The notes: generated by a model not told the origin, from the sequence alone. Counted from the first letter of the stretch, positions 52,742 through 61,805 are shown. The stretch is 64,000 bases of DNA from Micromonospora echinospora (GCF_014203425.1 NZ_JACHJC010000001.1:5358001-5422000); one strand, 5' to 3'. A program made the numbers and translations.

Positions 52742-53685
52742 GAGAGGGACCCCTTCGCGGCCTTGTGCCCGTCGACGGCCTGGGCGGTACGCCGGAAGGC
52801 CGCGTGGGCGCGGTCGTGGGTACGCTGCGCCACCGCGATGTAGAGCAGGTCGAGCACGACGAGTTGGGGATGCCGGGCGGAGAGCGCGTCGGGCCGGAAC
52901 GTGGTCGCCTGACTGGCGGTGACCAGCACGATGTCGGCCAGCTCGGCGAGCGGCGAGCGGGGGAAGCCGGTGAGCGCGACGGTGGTGGCGCCGCGGCTGC
53001 CGGCCTCGGCGAGCAGCTCGATCGTCTCCCGGGTCTGCCCGGTGTGCGAGATGCCGAGCGCGACGTCCCCGGCGCCCAGCAGCGCGGCGCTGGCCAGCCC
53101 TTCGTGCACGTCGCTCCAGGCCCATGCCGCCACCCCGATGCGGTGCAGGCTGAACTGCATCTCCTCGCCGACGAGCGCGCTGCCGCTGGCGCCGAAGATG
53201 TTCACCCGGCTGGCCCCGGCGATGGCGACCGCGGCCCGTTCCACCTCGGCCAGGTCGAGCAGCGCGGCGGTGTCGTGCATGGCCCGCGTGTCGGCGGCCA
53301 TGATCTGGTCGAGCACCCGGGACAGCGGGTCGCCGGGCTGGATCTCGCGTCCGATGTCGACGGTCCAGCCGGCGGAGCGGGCCCGCCCGGTCTCGGCGGC
53401 GATGCCGAGGCGCAGGTCCGCGTACCCCTCGAAGCCCATCGCCCGGCAGAACCGGGTGATGGTCGCCGGTGACGTGCCGCTGCGCTCGGCCAGTTCGACG
53501 ATGGTGGCCCGGGCCGCCGCCTCCGGGTCGCTGAGCACGTGCTCGGCGACCCGGCGCAACGCGCCGGTCAGCTCTCCCGCGCCGGCCCGGACCCGGGCCA
53601 GCACCCCGTCGGCGCCCAGCCGGTCGGCCGGACCGGCATCGACCACCGCGGTCGCCGCGGAAGTCTCCACCTCGTGCTCGGCCAT
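52738..53685 (-). CDS. MurR/RpiR-family transcriptional regulator
   Basis: This 315-residue regulator has an HTH_6 domain at about 30-105 (LSDPEAAARATIVELAERSGTSPATITRFCRAMGFEGYADLRLGIA) and a C-terminal SIS domain (about 140-280: AGASRVNIFGASGSALVGEEMQFSLHRIG, ALGISHTGQTRETIELLAEAGSRGATTVALTGF). The effector should be a phosphosugar, probably an amino-sugar 6-phosphate given its operon. It is first in the murR-SIS-ngcEFG operon and divergent from an N-acetylglucosamine-kinase-type gene. GAAAGGCG precedes ATG 53685. Confidence 0.93.
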   Translation of the reverse strand: MAEHEVETSAATAVVDAGPADRLGADGVLARVRAGAGELTGALRRVAEHVLSDPEAAARATIVELAERSGTSPATITRFCRAMGFEGYADLRLGIAAETGRARSAGWTVDIGREIQPGDPLSRVLDQIMAADTRAMHDTAALLDLAEVERAAVAIAGASRVNIFGASGSALVGEEMQFSLHRIGVAAWAWSDVHEGLASAALLGAGDVALGISHTGQTRETIELLAEAGSRGATTVALTGFPRSPLAELADIVLVTASQATTFRPDALSARHPQLVVLDLLYIAVAQRTHDRAHAAFRRTAQAVDGHKAAKGSLS

Positions 53686-53724
53686 CGGCGGGCGCCTTTC
53701 GGAAAAGAGTGTTAACTGTTAGTG

Positions 53725-53738
53725 GTAAAAGTTCTTAC
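53725..53738. promoter_or_regulatory. Candidate MurR operator in the divergent murR/kinase gap
   Basis: GTAAAAGTTCTTAC is an imperfect palindrome with perfect GTAA/TTAC ends in an AT-rich patch of the otherwise GC-rich gap. A 10-of-14 match, GTAGAAATTCTTCA, lies upstream of the second ngc operon at 58897-58910. Operator function is inferred from position and recurrence. Confidence 0.35.
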
Positions 53739-53842
53739 TGAAGGCCCCTCCGTGTCAAGGCTGTGGGCGAAGTTTTCAAACTGTTACCTGGCGCACGGCC
53801 GCGATCTTGCATCCGGCGACGCGGCCGACCAGCATGAGGACC

Positions 53843-54832
53843 ATGTCGGACACCGTCGTGGTCGGCCTCGACGTCGGGGGTACGTCCACCCGCGCGGCAG
53901 CGCTCAGCCTCGACGGCGCCCGCCTGGGCGCCGGCCGGGCCGGTGGCGGCAACCCGACCAGTCACGGCGCCGAGCGGGCCGCCGCCGAGCTGCTCGCCGC
54001 CCTGCGCGCGGCGCTCGCCGACATCGACCCGATCCGGGTACGCGCCGGCGTCATCGGCCTCGCCGGAGCCGGCCGCCTCCTGGCCGACCCGAACGGCCGC
54101 GACGCGTTCGACAGGGCCTGGGCCGAGGCGGGACTGCGCTGCCCGTACGCGGTGCACGGCGACGCCCTGGTCGCCTACGCCTCCGGCACCGCCGCCCCGG
54201 ACGGCACGGTGCTCATCGCCGGCACCGGCGCGATCGCCGCCCAGGTACGCGACCTGCGGCTGGACCGCACCGCCGACGGCCACGGCTGGCTGCTCGGCGA
54301 CGCCGGCTCGGGATTCTGGCTCGGCCGCGAGGCGGTCCGGCGGCTGCTGGCCGATCTGGACCGCGCGGAAGCACCCGGTGACCTGGGCCGACGGGTGCTC
54401 ACCGAACTGACCGGCGTGACCGAGGTGGACGACCGCCCGCGCGCGACAGTCGACGCCGTGGTGCAGGCGGTGACCCGCCGGCCCCCTGTGGAGCTGGCCC
54501 GGCTCGCGCCGCTCGTGGTGTCGTCGGCCCGCGACGGGGAGCCGACGGCTGTCGAGCTGATCGCCGAGGCCGCCGCGGCGCTGGCGGAGAGCGTGTCCCG
54601 GATCCGCCCGCCCGGCGCGACCGATCCGGTGGTGCTCGGCGGCGGCCTGCTCACCGGCGACACCCCGCTGGCCGGCGCGGTACGCGCGGAACTGGCCGAC
54701 CGGTGGCCGGACGCGCCGCTTTCCGATGCCGGGGACGGGGCCGCCGCCGCGGCCTGGCTCGCCGCCCGGGACCTGCCCGAGGTGACCGACGCGGCGGCGC
54801 TGCACGCCCGCCTCGTGCCTCCACCCGCCTGA
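53843..54832 (+). CDS. N-acetylglucosamine kinase-type BadF/BadG/BcrA/BcrD ATPase
   Basis: This 329-residue kinase of the ASKHA fold has VVGLDVGGTSTRAAALS at the N-terminus, VRAGVIGLAGAGR, HGDALVAYASGTAAPDGTVLIAGTGAIAAQ and HGWLLGDAGSGFWLGREAVRRLL, then VVLGGGLLTGDTPL. This is the pattern of actinobacterial and eukaryote-type N-acetylglucosamine kinases, which make GlcNAc-6-phosphate from ATP. Being divergent from murR-ngcEFG supports that role. ATG 53843 has GAGG four bases upstream, and earlier ATG and TTG starts exist. Confidence 0.88.
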   Translation: MSDTVVVGLDVGGTSTRAAALSLDGARLGAGRAGGGNPTSHGAERAAAELLAALRAALADIDPIRVRAGVIGLAGAGRLLADPNGRDAFDRAWAEAGLRCPYAVHGDALVAYASGTAAPDGTVLIAGTGAIAAQVRDLRLDRTADGHGWLLGDAGSGFWLGREAVRRLLADLDRAEAPGDLGRRVLTELTGVTEVDDRPRATVDAVVQAVTRRPPVELARLAPLVVSSARDGEPTAVELIAEAAAALAESVSRIRPPGATDPVVLGGGLLTGDTPLAGAVRAELADRWPDAPLSDAGDGAAAAAWLAARDLPEVTDAAALHARLVPPPA

Positions 54833-54892
54833 CCCGCCCCACCGCTCTGGCCGCCCGCCGCGCTGCGCTGTGCGACGGCGCTCGGCCGTGGG

Positions 54893-54943
54893 GTGGAACG
54901 CCATGGGTGTCATAACGCCGATTTGGCACCCATGGCGTTCCAC
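54893..54943. repeat. 51-bp palindromic repeat, copy 2
   Basis: Arms GTGGAACGCCATGGGTGTC (54893-54911) and GGCACCCATGGCGTTCCAC (54925-54943) pair with one mismatch over 19 bases. This is the same element as at 11586-11636, and it again lies between convergent genes, so it may also act as a terminator. Confidence 0.85.
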
Positions 54944-54992
54944 TCGCCGCTTCCGGCGGTTCTCGACGTGGGCCGGGTACTCCGGCCGATCA

Positions 54993-55517
54993 TTATCGGT
55001 CTTGCGAGTTCGGCTGATTCGGGTGCCAGCCCTGCGGAGCGGGCTGAGCCGGATGACCCTGCGGCGCGGCACCGTACGGTGCGGGCTGACCCAGGGCGGG
55101 CTGGCCCTGGGCGGGCGGGAACGCCTGGCCGGACTGACCGTGCCCCGCCCCCGGGTACATGCCCGGCTGCTGCTGCCCGCCCGGGTACTGCGGCGCGCGC
55201 GCGAACTGCTGCTGGCCGCCGGGGTGCTGCTGCTGGCCGCCTGCGAACTGCTGCGCACCCGCCTGCTCGCGTGCCTCCTTGCGTGCCTTCACCGCGCGCA
55301 CGATCAGCAGGATCGGCAGGACGAAGACGTAGAAGAAGATCCGGTAGCTGTCACCGTCGAAGAGGAAAAGCAGGTAGAAGCCGTACCCGAAGAAGGCCAG
55401 GCCGACGACCACGTTGAGGATCCGGGAGCCCTTGCCCTGTTCCTTGACGGCTATGCCTACCGCGATCATCGCGATGCCGCCGAGCAACAGCAACAGCGTG
55501 TAGATGAGGAAGAACAT
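54993..55517 (-). CDS. Small membrane protein with Gln/Pro/Gly-rich tail
   Basis: This 174-residue protein has three TM helices in the first 80 residues (IYTLLLLLGGIAMIAVGIAV, ILNVVVGLAFFGYGFYLLFLF, IFFYVFVLPILLIVRAV), then a basic helix (KARKEAREQ) and a low-complexity tail of about 85 residues with repeated GGQQQ, YPGGQQQPGMYPG and APQGHPAQP. The tail is presumably cytoplasmic and disordered. No family is recognised; such proteins are common in actinobacteria. Confidence 0.85.
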   Translation of the reverse strand: MFFLIYTLLLLLGGIAMIAVGIAVKEQGKGSRILNVVVGLAFFGYGFYLLFLFDGDSYRIFFYVFVLPILLIVRAVKARKEAREQAGAQQFAGGQQQHPGGQQQFARAPQYPGGQQQPGMYPGAGHGQSGQAFPPAQGQPALGQPAPYGAAPQGHPAQPAPQGWHPNQPNSQDR

Positions 55518-55602
55518 GATATTCCTGTCGATAGATGAGCGTGCCGGCTCACCCTAGGTCACTTCGATCTTCCCCACTGCCCCGTTGCCTGTGGCAACCA
55601 CC

Positions 55603-56508
55603 TCACTTGAGCTGCCCGGCGGTGAGTCCGGACTGGACCTGGCGCTGGAACGCCACGTACACCACGAGGACCGGCAGCACCGCGATGGTCAGCCCGGCGA
55701 ACAACTGGGCGTAGTCACCGGCGTAGCCCTGGCTGACCGCCAGCGAACTCAGGCCCTGGGCGAGCATCCGGTCCTGCCCGTCACCCGGGATCAGCACCTG
55801 GGGCAGCAGGAACTGGTTCCAGTGGCTCAGGAAGTTGAAGATCCCGACACTGATCAGTCCCGGTCTCGCCATCGGCAGCATCACCCGGAAGAAGAGCCGG
55901 AAGTGCCCGCACCCGTCGATCATCGCGGCCTCCGCCACCGACGTCGGCAGCGTCCGGAAGAAGGCGGTCAGGAAGAACACCGTGAACGGCAGCGAGTACG
56001 CGGTGTAGACCAGGATCAGCCCCGGCCAGGTGCCGAGCAGGCCGACGCTGCGGACCACGAAGAACAGCGGTACCAGGGCCAGGAACACCGGGAACATCAT
56101 GCCGCCGACGAACAGGTAGTAGACCACCTGCCGGCCCCGGAACTCGTAGCGCGCGAAGACGTACGCGGCGGTGGCGCCGAGCAGCATGGTCAGGCTCAGC
56201 GAGCCGGACACCACCACCAGGCTGTTGAAGAAGAACCGGCCAATGTGCGCCGTGCTCCAGGCCCGCGCCCAGTTGTCGAAGCGCAGCGCCTCGGGCAGCC
56301 CCCACGGCTCGGCGATGATCTCGCCGTTGCTCTTCAGCGAGCTGAGCAGCATCCAGGCCAGGGGCAGCACCGTCATGGCCGCCCAGAGCATGAGGAAGCC
56401 GTGCGAGAAGACGTTCGCCACGCCCAGCTCACGCCGGGGCGGACGGTCGGCCGGGGTGGCCGCGCGGGTCGCCTCGGCGGCCGGGGCGCCGGTGTCCACG
56501 GTGGTCAC
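55603..56508 (-). CDS. NgcG-like ABC permease (system 2)
   Basis: This 301-residue MalG-type permease starts at GTG 56508, overlapping the stop of the upstream permease by four bases. It has six TM helices and EAA motif TSVAEAAMIDGCGHFRLFFRVMLPMARPG. Its C-terminus, QRQVQSGLTAGQLK, closely matches that of the system 1 permease (QRQVQSGLTAGVGK), so the two sets arose by duplication. Last gene of its operon. Confidence 0.88.
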   Translation of the reverse strand: MTTVDTGAPAAEATRAATPADRPPRRELGVANVFSHGFLMLWAAMTVLPLAWMLLSSLKSNGEIIAEPWGLPEALRFDNWARAWSTAHIGRFFFNSLVVVSGSLSLTMLLGATAAYVFARYEFRGRQVVYYLFVGGMMFPVFLALVPLFFVVRSVGLLGTWPGLILVYTAYSLPFTVFFLTAFFRTLPTSVAEAAMIDGCGHFRLFFRVMLPMARPGLISVGIFNFLSHWNQFLLPQVLIPGDGQDRMLAQGLSSLAVSQGYAGDYAQLFAGLTIAVLPVLVVYVAFQRQVQSGLTAGQLK

Positions 56509-57413
56509 GAGTACTCGATCCGATCACGCCGGGCGGTGCGCAGCGCCAGCACCGCCACCGAGAGGGTCAGGAAGAACATCGCCACACCGATCGCCGAGGC
56601 GTACCCGAACTTGTTCTCGCTGCCGAACGACGTGTCGTACATCCGCAGCCCGATCACGTCGGAGGAGAAGTTCGGCCCGCCGTTGGTCATGAGCTGGACC
56701 AGGATGAAACCGTCGAGCGCCGCGATGGCCAGGTAGATCCACGCGACCTGGATGGTGTCCCACAGCAGCGGGATGGTGATCTTCCGCAGCATCGTCGTCC
56801 GGGACGCGCCGTCGAGCAGCACCGCCTCGTAGATGTCGCGCGGGATGGCCTGCATGGCGGCGCCGAAGAGCACCACGTAGAAGCCGACGTTGCTCCACAC
56901 CATCACCGCCAGCACGCACCAGAACGCGAAACGCGGGTCGCCGAGCCAGGCCGGGGTGGCCAGCCCGACGGCGCGCAGGGCACCGTTGAGCAGGCCACTC
57001 GTCGGACTGTAGATCTCCTTCCAGAGCAGCGCGATGATCACCACCGAGAGCACCTGGGGGAAGAAGTAGACGAGCCGGTAGACCGAGGTGCCACGCACCC
57101 CGGTCACCCCGGCCCGGCCCTTGCGTCCGCCCATGGTGAGCATGCTGGCGAAGAACAGTCCCAGCGCGATGGTCACCACCGGCACCACGGCGAGCAGGAT
57201 CGCGTTGTTCTTCAACGCGTTCCACACGTACCCGTCGTTCAGCAGCGTGCGGAAGTTCGCCAGGCCGACCGGGTCGGCCTGCGCGGAGTAGCCCATCCAG
57301 TCGGTGGTGGAGATCTGAAACGCCTGGAGGTACGGCGAGAGCACGAAGATGCCGTACAACGCCAGCGGGGGCAGCAGAAACGTGAGGATCAGGGGGAGGC
57401 GACCCTGTCGCAT
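56505..57413 (-). CDS. NgcF-like ABC permease (system 2)
   Basis: This 302-residue MalF-type permease starts at ATG 57413, sharing one base with the stop of the binding-protein gene (TGATG). It has six TM helices and EAA motif RDIYEAVLLDGASRTTMLRKITIPLLWD. It has VGFYVVLFGAAMQAIP where the paralogue has AGFYMVLFSAAMQSIP. The ending ARRDRIEYS parallels that of NgcF system 1. Confidence 0.9.
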   Translation of the reverse strand: MRQGRLPLILTFLLPPLALYGIFVLSPYLQAFQISTTDWMGYSAQADPVGLANFRTLLNDGYVWNALKNNAILLAVVPVVTIALGLFFASMLTMGGRKGRAGVTGVRGTSVYRLVYFFPQVLSVVIIALLWKEIYSPTSGLLNGALRAVGLATPAWLGDPRFAFWCVLAVMVWSNVGFYVVLFGAAMQAIPRDIYEAVLLDGASRTTMLRKITIPLLWDTIQVAWIYLAIAALDGFILVQLMTNGGPNFSSDVIGLRMYDTSFGSENKFGYASAIGVAMFFLTLSVAVLALRTARRDRIEYS

Positions 57414-58828
57414 CACGCGGACCGCTTGTACTTCTTGACCGAGCTGTCCTGCGCGATCGAGTCGGCGCCCTTCTGGCACTGGTCGAGGAACTCGGCCGGG
57501 CCGATCCGGCCGCTGAAGAACTCGCCGCAGGCCGCGTCGACCAGGTTGCGCTCCAGCTTGCGGTAGTAGTTGTTGTAGACCCAGTTGAAGCCGTTGGACC
57601 CGGACGCGTCGAGCGCCTTGACCACGGTGCCGAGCCCGTGCGGCAGGTCGATGCCCTCGGTGGCGCCGGCGACCACGGGCAGGCTGGCGACCTTCCTGGT
57701 GAAGTCCTGCGCGCCCTTGCGGGACAGCATGGTCCGGAAGTACTCCAGGCCACCGGCGATGTTCTTCGCCTTCGCCGGCACCATGAACGGCTCGCCCGCG
57801 GTGCCCCGGATCGCCTCGTACGGCAGCTTGTCGCCGCTGCCGAGGCTCGGCGTGGGCGCGACTGTCATGTTGAAGCCGGACGGGGTGACGTCCTTCTGCT
57901 CGCTCTCCAGCCAGGAGCCGCAGGAGATGAACGCGGCCTTGCCCTGGCACCAGGCGGTCTGCGACTGCTTGTGGTCCAGGCCCGGCGAACCGGCGAGGAT
58001 GAACTTGTCCTTGACGATCTGGTGCCAGGCGTCGGCGGCGGTCTTCATCGCGTCCGACTTCCAGGCGCCGGGCTCCAGGTTGTCGATGGCCAGCGCGACC
58101 GACGGACCGCCGAACTTGATCGCGGTGGAGATCAGCGGCCAGCTCATGTAACGGGGGTGCACACCGGCGTACGTCCAGGGGGCGATGCCGGCGGCCTTGA
58201 TCCGGCGGCAGAGCGCGATGTGGTCGTCCCAGGTCTTGGCGTCCTCCCAGCCGCGGTCGGCGAAGAGCTTCGTGGAGTGCCAGATGCCGTACACCGTGTA
58301 GGTGTAGTTCAGCACCAGGAACCGGCCGTCGTAGGAGCCGACCTCGACGGTGCCGGGCAGCAGCGTGTCCTTGACCGTCTTGCCGGGCGTGTCGAGGCTG
58401 GGGGCGGCGAGCAGCTCGCCCAGGTCGGCGATGGCGTTCTGTGAGACCAGGCCGTTGAAGTCGATCTGGCCGGCGCCGGAGTTGTTCACCACGTCGGGCG
58501 GGCTGCCGTCGACGAAGCGGGGCTGGAGCGTCTTGCTGATCTCCGCGGTGGCCGAGTGCTTGATCTCCGCCTTCGGGTACCGCTCCTTGTACATGGCCTC
58601 GTGGGCCTTTGCGTAGTCCTCGCCGAAGCCGCCGTTGAAGATCACCACCTCCAGCGGGGCGTCCTCGGCGACGCCGAGCGGGTTCTGCTCGCTCTTCGTG
58701 CCCTTGTACGCGCCGCCGTCGCCCTCGTCGTCGCCGCCGGACGTGGCGCAGCCGGCGAGCAGGCCGGCGGCGGGGGTGGCCAGCAGGCCGGCGGCGGCGC
58801 TGCGCCGAAGGATCTCACGCCTGTTCAT
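57413..58828 (-). CDS. NgcE-like sugar-binding lipoprotein (system 2)
   Basis: This 471-residue binding protein has an RR leader (NRREILRRSAAAGLLATPAAG) and lipobox LAGC with Cys27. It is a paralogue of the system 1 protein: LEVVIFNGGFGEDYAKAHEAMYKERYP, KTVKDTLLPGTVEVGSYDGRFLVLNYTYTVYGIWHSTKLFADRGW, and the ending IAQDSSVKKYKRSA versus VAKDSSVKKQTRTA. Ligand contacts may differ, so it could take a longer chitooligosaccharide or another sugar. RBS and operator-like sequence lie upstream. It heads a three-gene operon without an ATPase. Confidence 0.86.
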   Translation of the reverse strand: MNRREILRRSAAAGLLATPAAGLLAGCATSGGDDEGDGGAYKGTKSEQNPLGVAEDAPLEVVIFNGGFGEDYAKAHEAMYKERYPKAEIKHSATAEISKTLQPRFVDGSPPDVVNNSGAGQIDFNGLVSQNAIADLGELLAAPSLDTPGKTVKDTLLPGTVEVGSYDGRFLVLNYTYTVYGIWHSTKLFADRGWEDAKTWDDHIALCRRIKAAGIAPWTYAGVHPRYMSWPLISTAIKFGGPSVALAIDNLEPGAWKSDAMKTAADAWHQIVKDKFILAGSPGLDHKQSQTAWCQGKAAFISCGSWLESEQKDVTPSGFNMTVAPTPSLGSGDKLPYEAIRGTAGEPFMVPAKAKNIAGGLEYFRTMLSRKGAQDFTRKVASLPVVAGATEGIDLPHGLGTVVKALDASGSNGFNWVYNNYYRKLERNLVDAACGEFFSGRIGPAEFLDQCQKGADSIAQDSSVKKYKRSA

Positions 58829-58896
58829 CGCATCTCCTCGGTTCGGGTACGCCTGGTGAGCAAACCGTTGCTTGTCTTCACGGAAGGCATTTCCAC

Positions 58897-58910
58897 TGAA
58901 GAATTTCTAC
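58897..58910. promoter_or_regulatory. Candidate MurR-type site before the second ngc operon
   Basis: The minus strand reads GTAGAAATTCTTCA, 10 of 14 matches to the candidate operator at 53725-53738, in an AT-rich patch 69 bases upstream of the binding-protein start. Shared control of both ngc systems is inferred. Confidence 0.3.
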
Positions 58911-58991
58911 GACAGTGCGACGGGGACCACAAGACCCCTCGACCGATCCGTTATCCGTACCGGTCGCGGCGCGCTCGCCTAGCCTGACCTC

Positions 58992-60404
58992 ATGCGCCGC
59001 CTGCGGCAGCTCGCGCAACGCACGCCGCCGGGGCGGGAGCGCTACATCGACCTGCTCCGGGCGGTGGCCATCGCCATGGTCGTGCTCGGCCACTGGGGCG
59101 TGACCGCGATCGGGTACGACGACGGCCGCCCCGCCGGTCACTCCGCGCTGGCCGACCTGCGCTGGGCCTGGCCGCTGACCTGGGTGGCCCAGGTGATGCC
59201 GGTGTTCTTCCTGGTCGGCGGCTACGCGAACGCCGCCTCGCTCGCCTCACGCCGCCGCCGGGGCGGCTCGGCGACGGGCTGGCTGGTCGACCGCAGCGCC
59301 CGGCTGGTCCGGCCGACCACCGTACTGCTGCTGGTCCTGGCCGTCGGCGCGGGGATCGCCACGTTGCGCGGCGCCGACGCGACGCAGGTGCGCGCCGTGG
59401 TCTGGTTCGCCACCATCCCGCTGTGGTTCCTGGTCGCCTACGTCGCGGTGGTCGCGCTGACCCCGCCGATGTACGCGCTGCACCGCCGGTTCGGGCTCGC
59501 CGTGCCGGTGGTGCTCGTCGGGCTCGTCGCGCTCGGCGACCTCGGCCGGCTCCTCGGCCCGGCCGTGCTCGCCGACGGCAACTACCTGTTCGGCTGGCTG
59601 GCCGTGCACCAGCTCGGCTTCGCCTGGTACGACGCGGCCCGGGCGGACACCCGCCGCACCGGCGACGCGACCTCGGGCGACGACAGGGTCGATGCCGGTG
59701 GCACCGGCCTGCTCCGCCGAGGGCTGCCGCTGTCCCGCCGGGCGGGCGCGCTCCTGCTCGGCGGTGGGCTGGTCGCGCTGGTGCTGCTCACGACGGCCGG
59801 GCCGTACCCGGTGGCGATGCTGCACGTCCCCGGCGAGCGGCTGGACAACGCGGCGCCGCCGAGCCTGGCGCTGATGGCCGCTGCCGCCGCCCAGCTCGGC
59901 CTGGTCCTGCTGCTGCGGCGCCCGGCCGGGCGCTGGCTGCGCCGGTCCGGCCCGTGGCAGGCGGTGCTCGCGGTCAACGCGGTGGTGCTCACCCTGTTCC
60001 TCTGGCACCTGACCGCCGCGGTGCTGCTGGTCGGCCTGCTGGACGCGCTCGGCGTGCTGCCCACTCCCCCGGTCGGCTCGGCGGCCTGGTGGACGTGGCG
60101 CGTACCGTGGCTGCTCGCGCTGGCCGCGGTGCTGGCCGTGCTGGTCGCCGTCTTCGGCCCGGTCGAGGCCCGGACCCGCCGCCCAACCGCGACCGGTCCG
60201 GCCGGGGCCGGGAGGCGGCGGCTGCGCGCCGGACTGGCCCTCGCCGGGTACGCGGGCGTGCTGGTCGGCCTGCTGCTGAACAGCCTCGCGCCCAAGACGG
60301 CGCCGGAGCCGCTGGGCCTGCCCGCCCCGGCGCTCGTGGCGTACCTGGCCGGGGCGGGTCTGCTGTGGCTGCTCAGGTCCGGGCGGGAGGACCGGCCGGA
60401 CTGA
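58992..60404 (+). CDS. Membrane acyltransferase, acyltransferase-3 family
   Basis: This 470-residue integral membrane protein has YIDLLRAVAIAMVVLGHWGV near the start, with the His-containing TM typical of acyltransferase 3, then VAQVMPVFFLVGGYANAASLASRRR and FVAT-like FATIPLWFLVAYVAVVALTPPMYALHRRFG, and about ten TM helices. It probably moves an acyl group to a sugar or envelope glycan. The substrate is unknown. It starts at ATG 58992, is divergent from the second ngc operon and convergent with the aminotransferase gene (gap of 3 bases). Confidence 0.9.
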   Translation: MRRLRQLAQRTPPGRERYIDLLRAVAIAMVVLGHWGVTAIGYDDGRPAGHSALADLRWAWPLTWVAQVMPVFFLVGGYANAASLASRRRRGGSATGWLVDRSARLVRPTTVLLLVLAVGAGIATLRGADATQVRAVVWFATIPLWFLVAYVAVVALTPPMYALHRRFGLAVPVVLVGLVALGDLGRLLGPAVLADGNYLFGWLAVHQLGFAWYDAARADTRRTGDATSGDDRVDAGGTGLLRRGLPLSRRAGALLLGGGLVALVLLTTAGPYPVAMLHVPGERLDNAAPPSLALMAAAAAQLGLVLLLRRPAGRWLRRSGPWQAVLAVNAVVLTLFLWHLTAAVLLVGLLDALGVLPTPPVGSAAWWTWRVPWLLALAAVLAVLVAVFGPVEARTRRPTATGPAGAGRRRLRAGLALAGYAGVLVGLLLNSLAPKTAPEPLGLPAPALVAYLAGAGLLWLLRSGREDRPD

Positions 60405-60407
60405 CGT

Positions 60408-61703
60408 TCACCCGCCGATCGCGCTGTGAACGGCCTCGACCAGGATCGCCAGACCCTCACGGGCCTCGTCCTCGGTGAGCGTCAGCGGCGGGCCCATCCG
60501 GATCACGTTGCCGTACAGGCCGCCCTTGCCCACCAGGAGGCCGCCGGCCCGGCACGCCTCGAAGACGCGGGTGGTCAGCGCCGCGTCCGACTCGACGGTG
60601 CCCGGGTGGACGAACTCGACGGCGAGCATCAGGCCCTTGCCGCGCACCTCGGCGACCTGGTCCAGCCCGGCGGTCGCCGCGCGCAGGCCGTCGCCGAGGA
60701 TCGCGCCGACCCGGGCGGCGTTGGCCTGGAGGTCGTGGTCGAGGAGGTAGTCGAGCACCGCGTTGCCGGCGGCGGTGGAGACCGGGTTGCCGCCGAACGT
60801 GGAGAAGCTGATCGCCGGCACCGACTCCAGCACCTCGGCCCGGCCGACCACCCCGGCCAGCGCGAAGCCGTTGCCGATGCCCTTGGCGAAGGTGAGCAGG
60901 TCCGGCGTCACGCCGTGCGCCTGGTAGCCCCAGAAATGCTCGCCGGTGCGACCCCACCCGGTCTGCACCTCGTCGCTGATCAGCAGGATGCCGTGCTCGT
61001 CCAGCACCTTCTTCCAGGCGGCGAAGAGGCCGTCCGGGCCGTGCACGAAGCCGCCGACGCCCTGGACCGGCTCGGCTATCAGGCAGGCCACGTCGCCGGC
61101 GGTCTGGGTGGCGAGCACCTCGCGCAGGTCCTCGACCGCCGCGTCGACCCGGTCCGCGGCATCCAGCCGGGCCAGCAGCCCGCGCAGCCGCTCGCCGGAG
61201 TGCAGCCAGGCCACCTGCAACGGGTTCAGCGCGCTGGCCGACCAGCCGCGGTTGCCGGTGACGCCCATCGTCGCGTACGACCGGCCGTGGTAGCTGTTGC
61301 GCACCGCGAGGATCTGGTGCGAGCGCCGGTGGTTCGTGGCGACCAGCAGCGCGGCCTCGTTCGCCTCGGTGCCGGAGTTGGTGAAGAAGACGCGGGCGTC
61401 CGGGATGCCGGAGAGCCGGGCGATCTTCTCGGCCAGCTCGACCTGCTGGCGGATCAGGTAGAGCGTGGAGGTGTGCACGAGGCCGGTACGCAGTTGCCGC
61501 TCGACCGCCTCCCGGATCTCCGGGATGTCGTGACCGACCATCGTGGTCAGCACGCCGCCGAAGAAGTCCAGGTAGGTCCGGCCGGCCGCGTCGGTGACCC
61601 GGCGACCGGAACCGGCGACGAGTTCCAGCGGTTCGGCGTAGTAGAGCGGCATCCAGGACGGGAGCACTGCCCGGTGCCGGGCCAGCAGGTCGTCGGAGGT
61701 CAT
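60408..61703 (-). CDS. Class III PLP-dependent aminotransferase
   Basis: This 431-residue enzyme transfers an amino group from an omega-amino donor to a keto acid. The fold type I features are GVLTTMVGHDIPEIREAV, VFFTNSGTEANEAALLVA, YHGRSYATMGVTG, LIAEPVQGVGGFV, LLISDEVQTGWGRTG and the PLP Lys in LTFAKGIGNGFALAGVV. Length is typical of ornithine, 4-aminobutyrate or beta-alanine:pyruvate aminotransferases; which one cannot be decided from this sequence. ATG 61703 has AAGGGTG upstream. It is divergent from the unknown gene at 61806. Confidence 0.93.
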   Translation of the reverse strand: MTSDDLLARHRAVLPSWMPLYYAEPLELVAGSGRRVTDAAGRTYLDFFGGVLTTMVGHDIPEIREAVERQLRTGLVHTSTLYLIRQQVELAEKIARLSGIPDARVFFTNSGTEANEAALLVATNHRRSHQILAVRNSYHGRSYATMGVTGNRGWSASALNPLQVAWLHSGERLRGLLARLDAADRVDAAVEDLREVLATQTAGDVACLIAEPVQGVGGFVHGPDGLFAAWKKVLDEHGILLISDEVQTGWGRTGEHFWGYQAHGVTPDLLTFAKGIGNGFALAGVVGRAEVLESVPAISFSTFGGNPVSTAAGNAVLDYLLDHDLQANAARVGAILGDGLRAATAGLDQVAEVRGKGLMLAVEFVHPGTVESDAALTTRVFEACRAGGLLVGKGGLYGNVIRMGPPLTLTEDEAREGLAILVEAVHSAIGG

Positions 61704-61805
61704 CGGCGCACCCTTCAGCGGAGGTGGATCCCCGCACGCTCCCACCCCGACCAGGGCCGGGACAACCGGCACTGTGCGAGTCGGCCCGGCGGTAGCATCC
61801 GGCGG

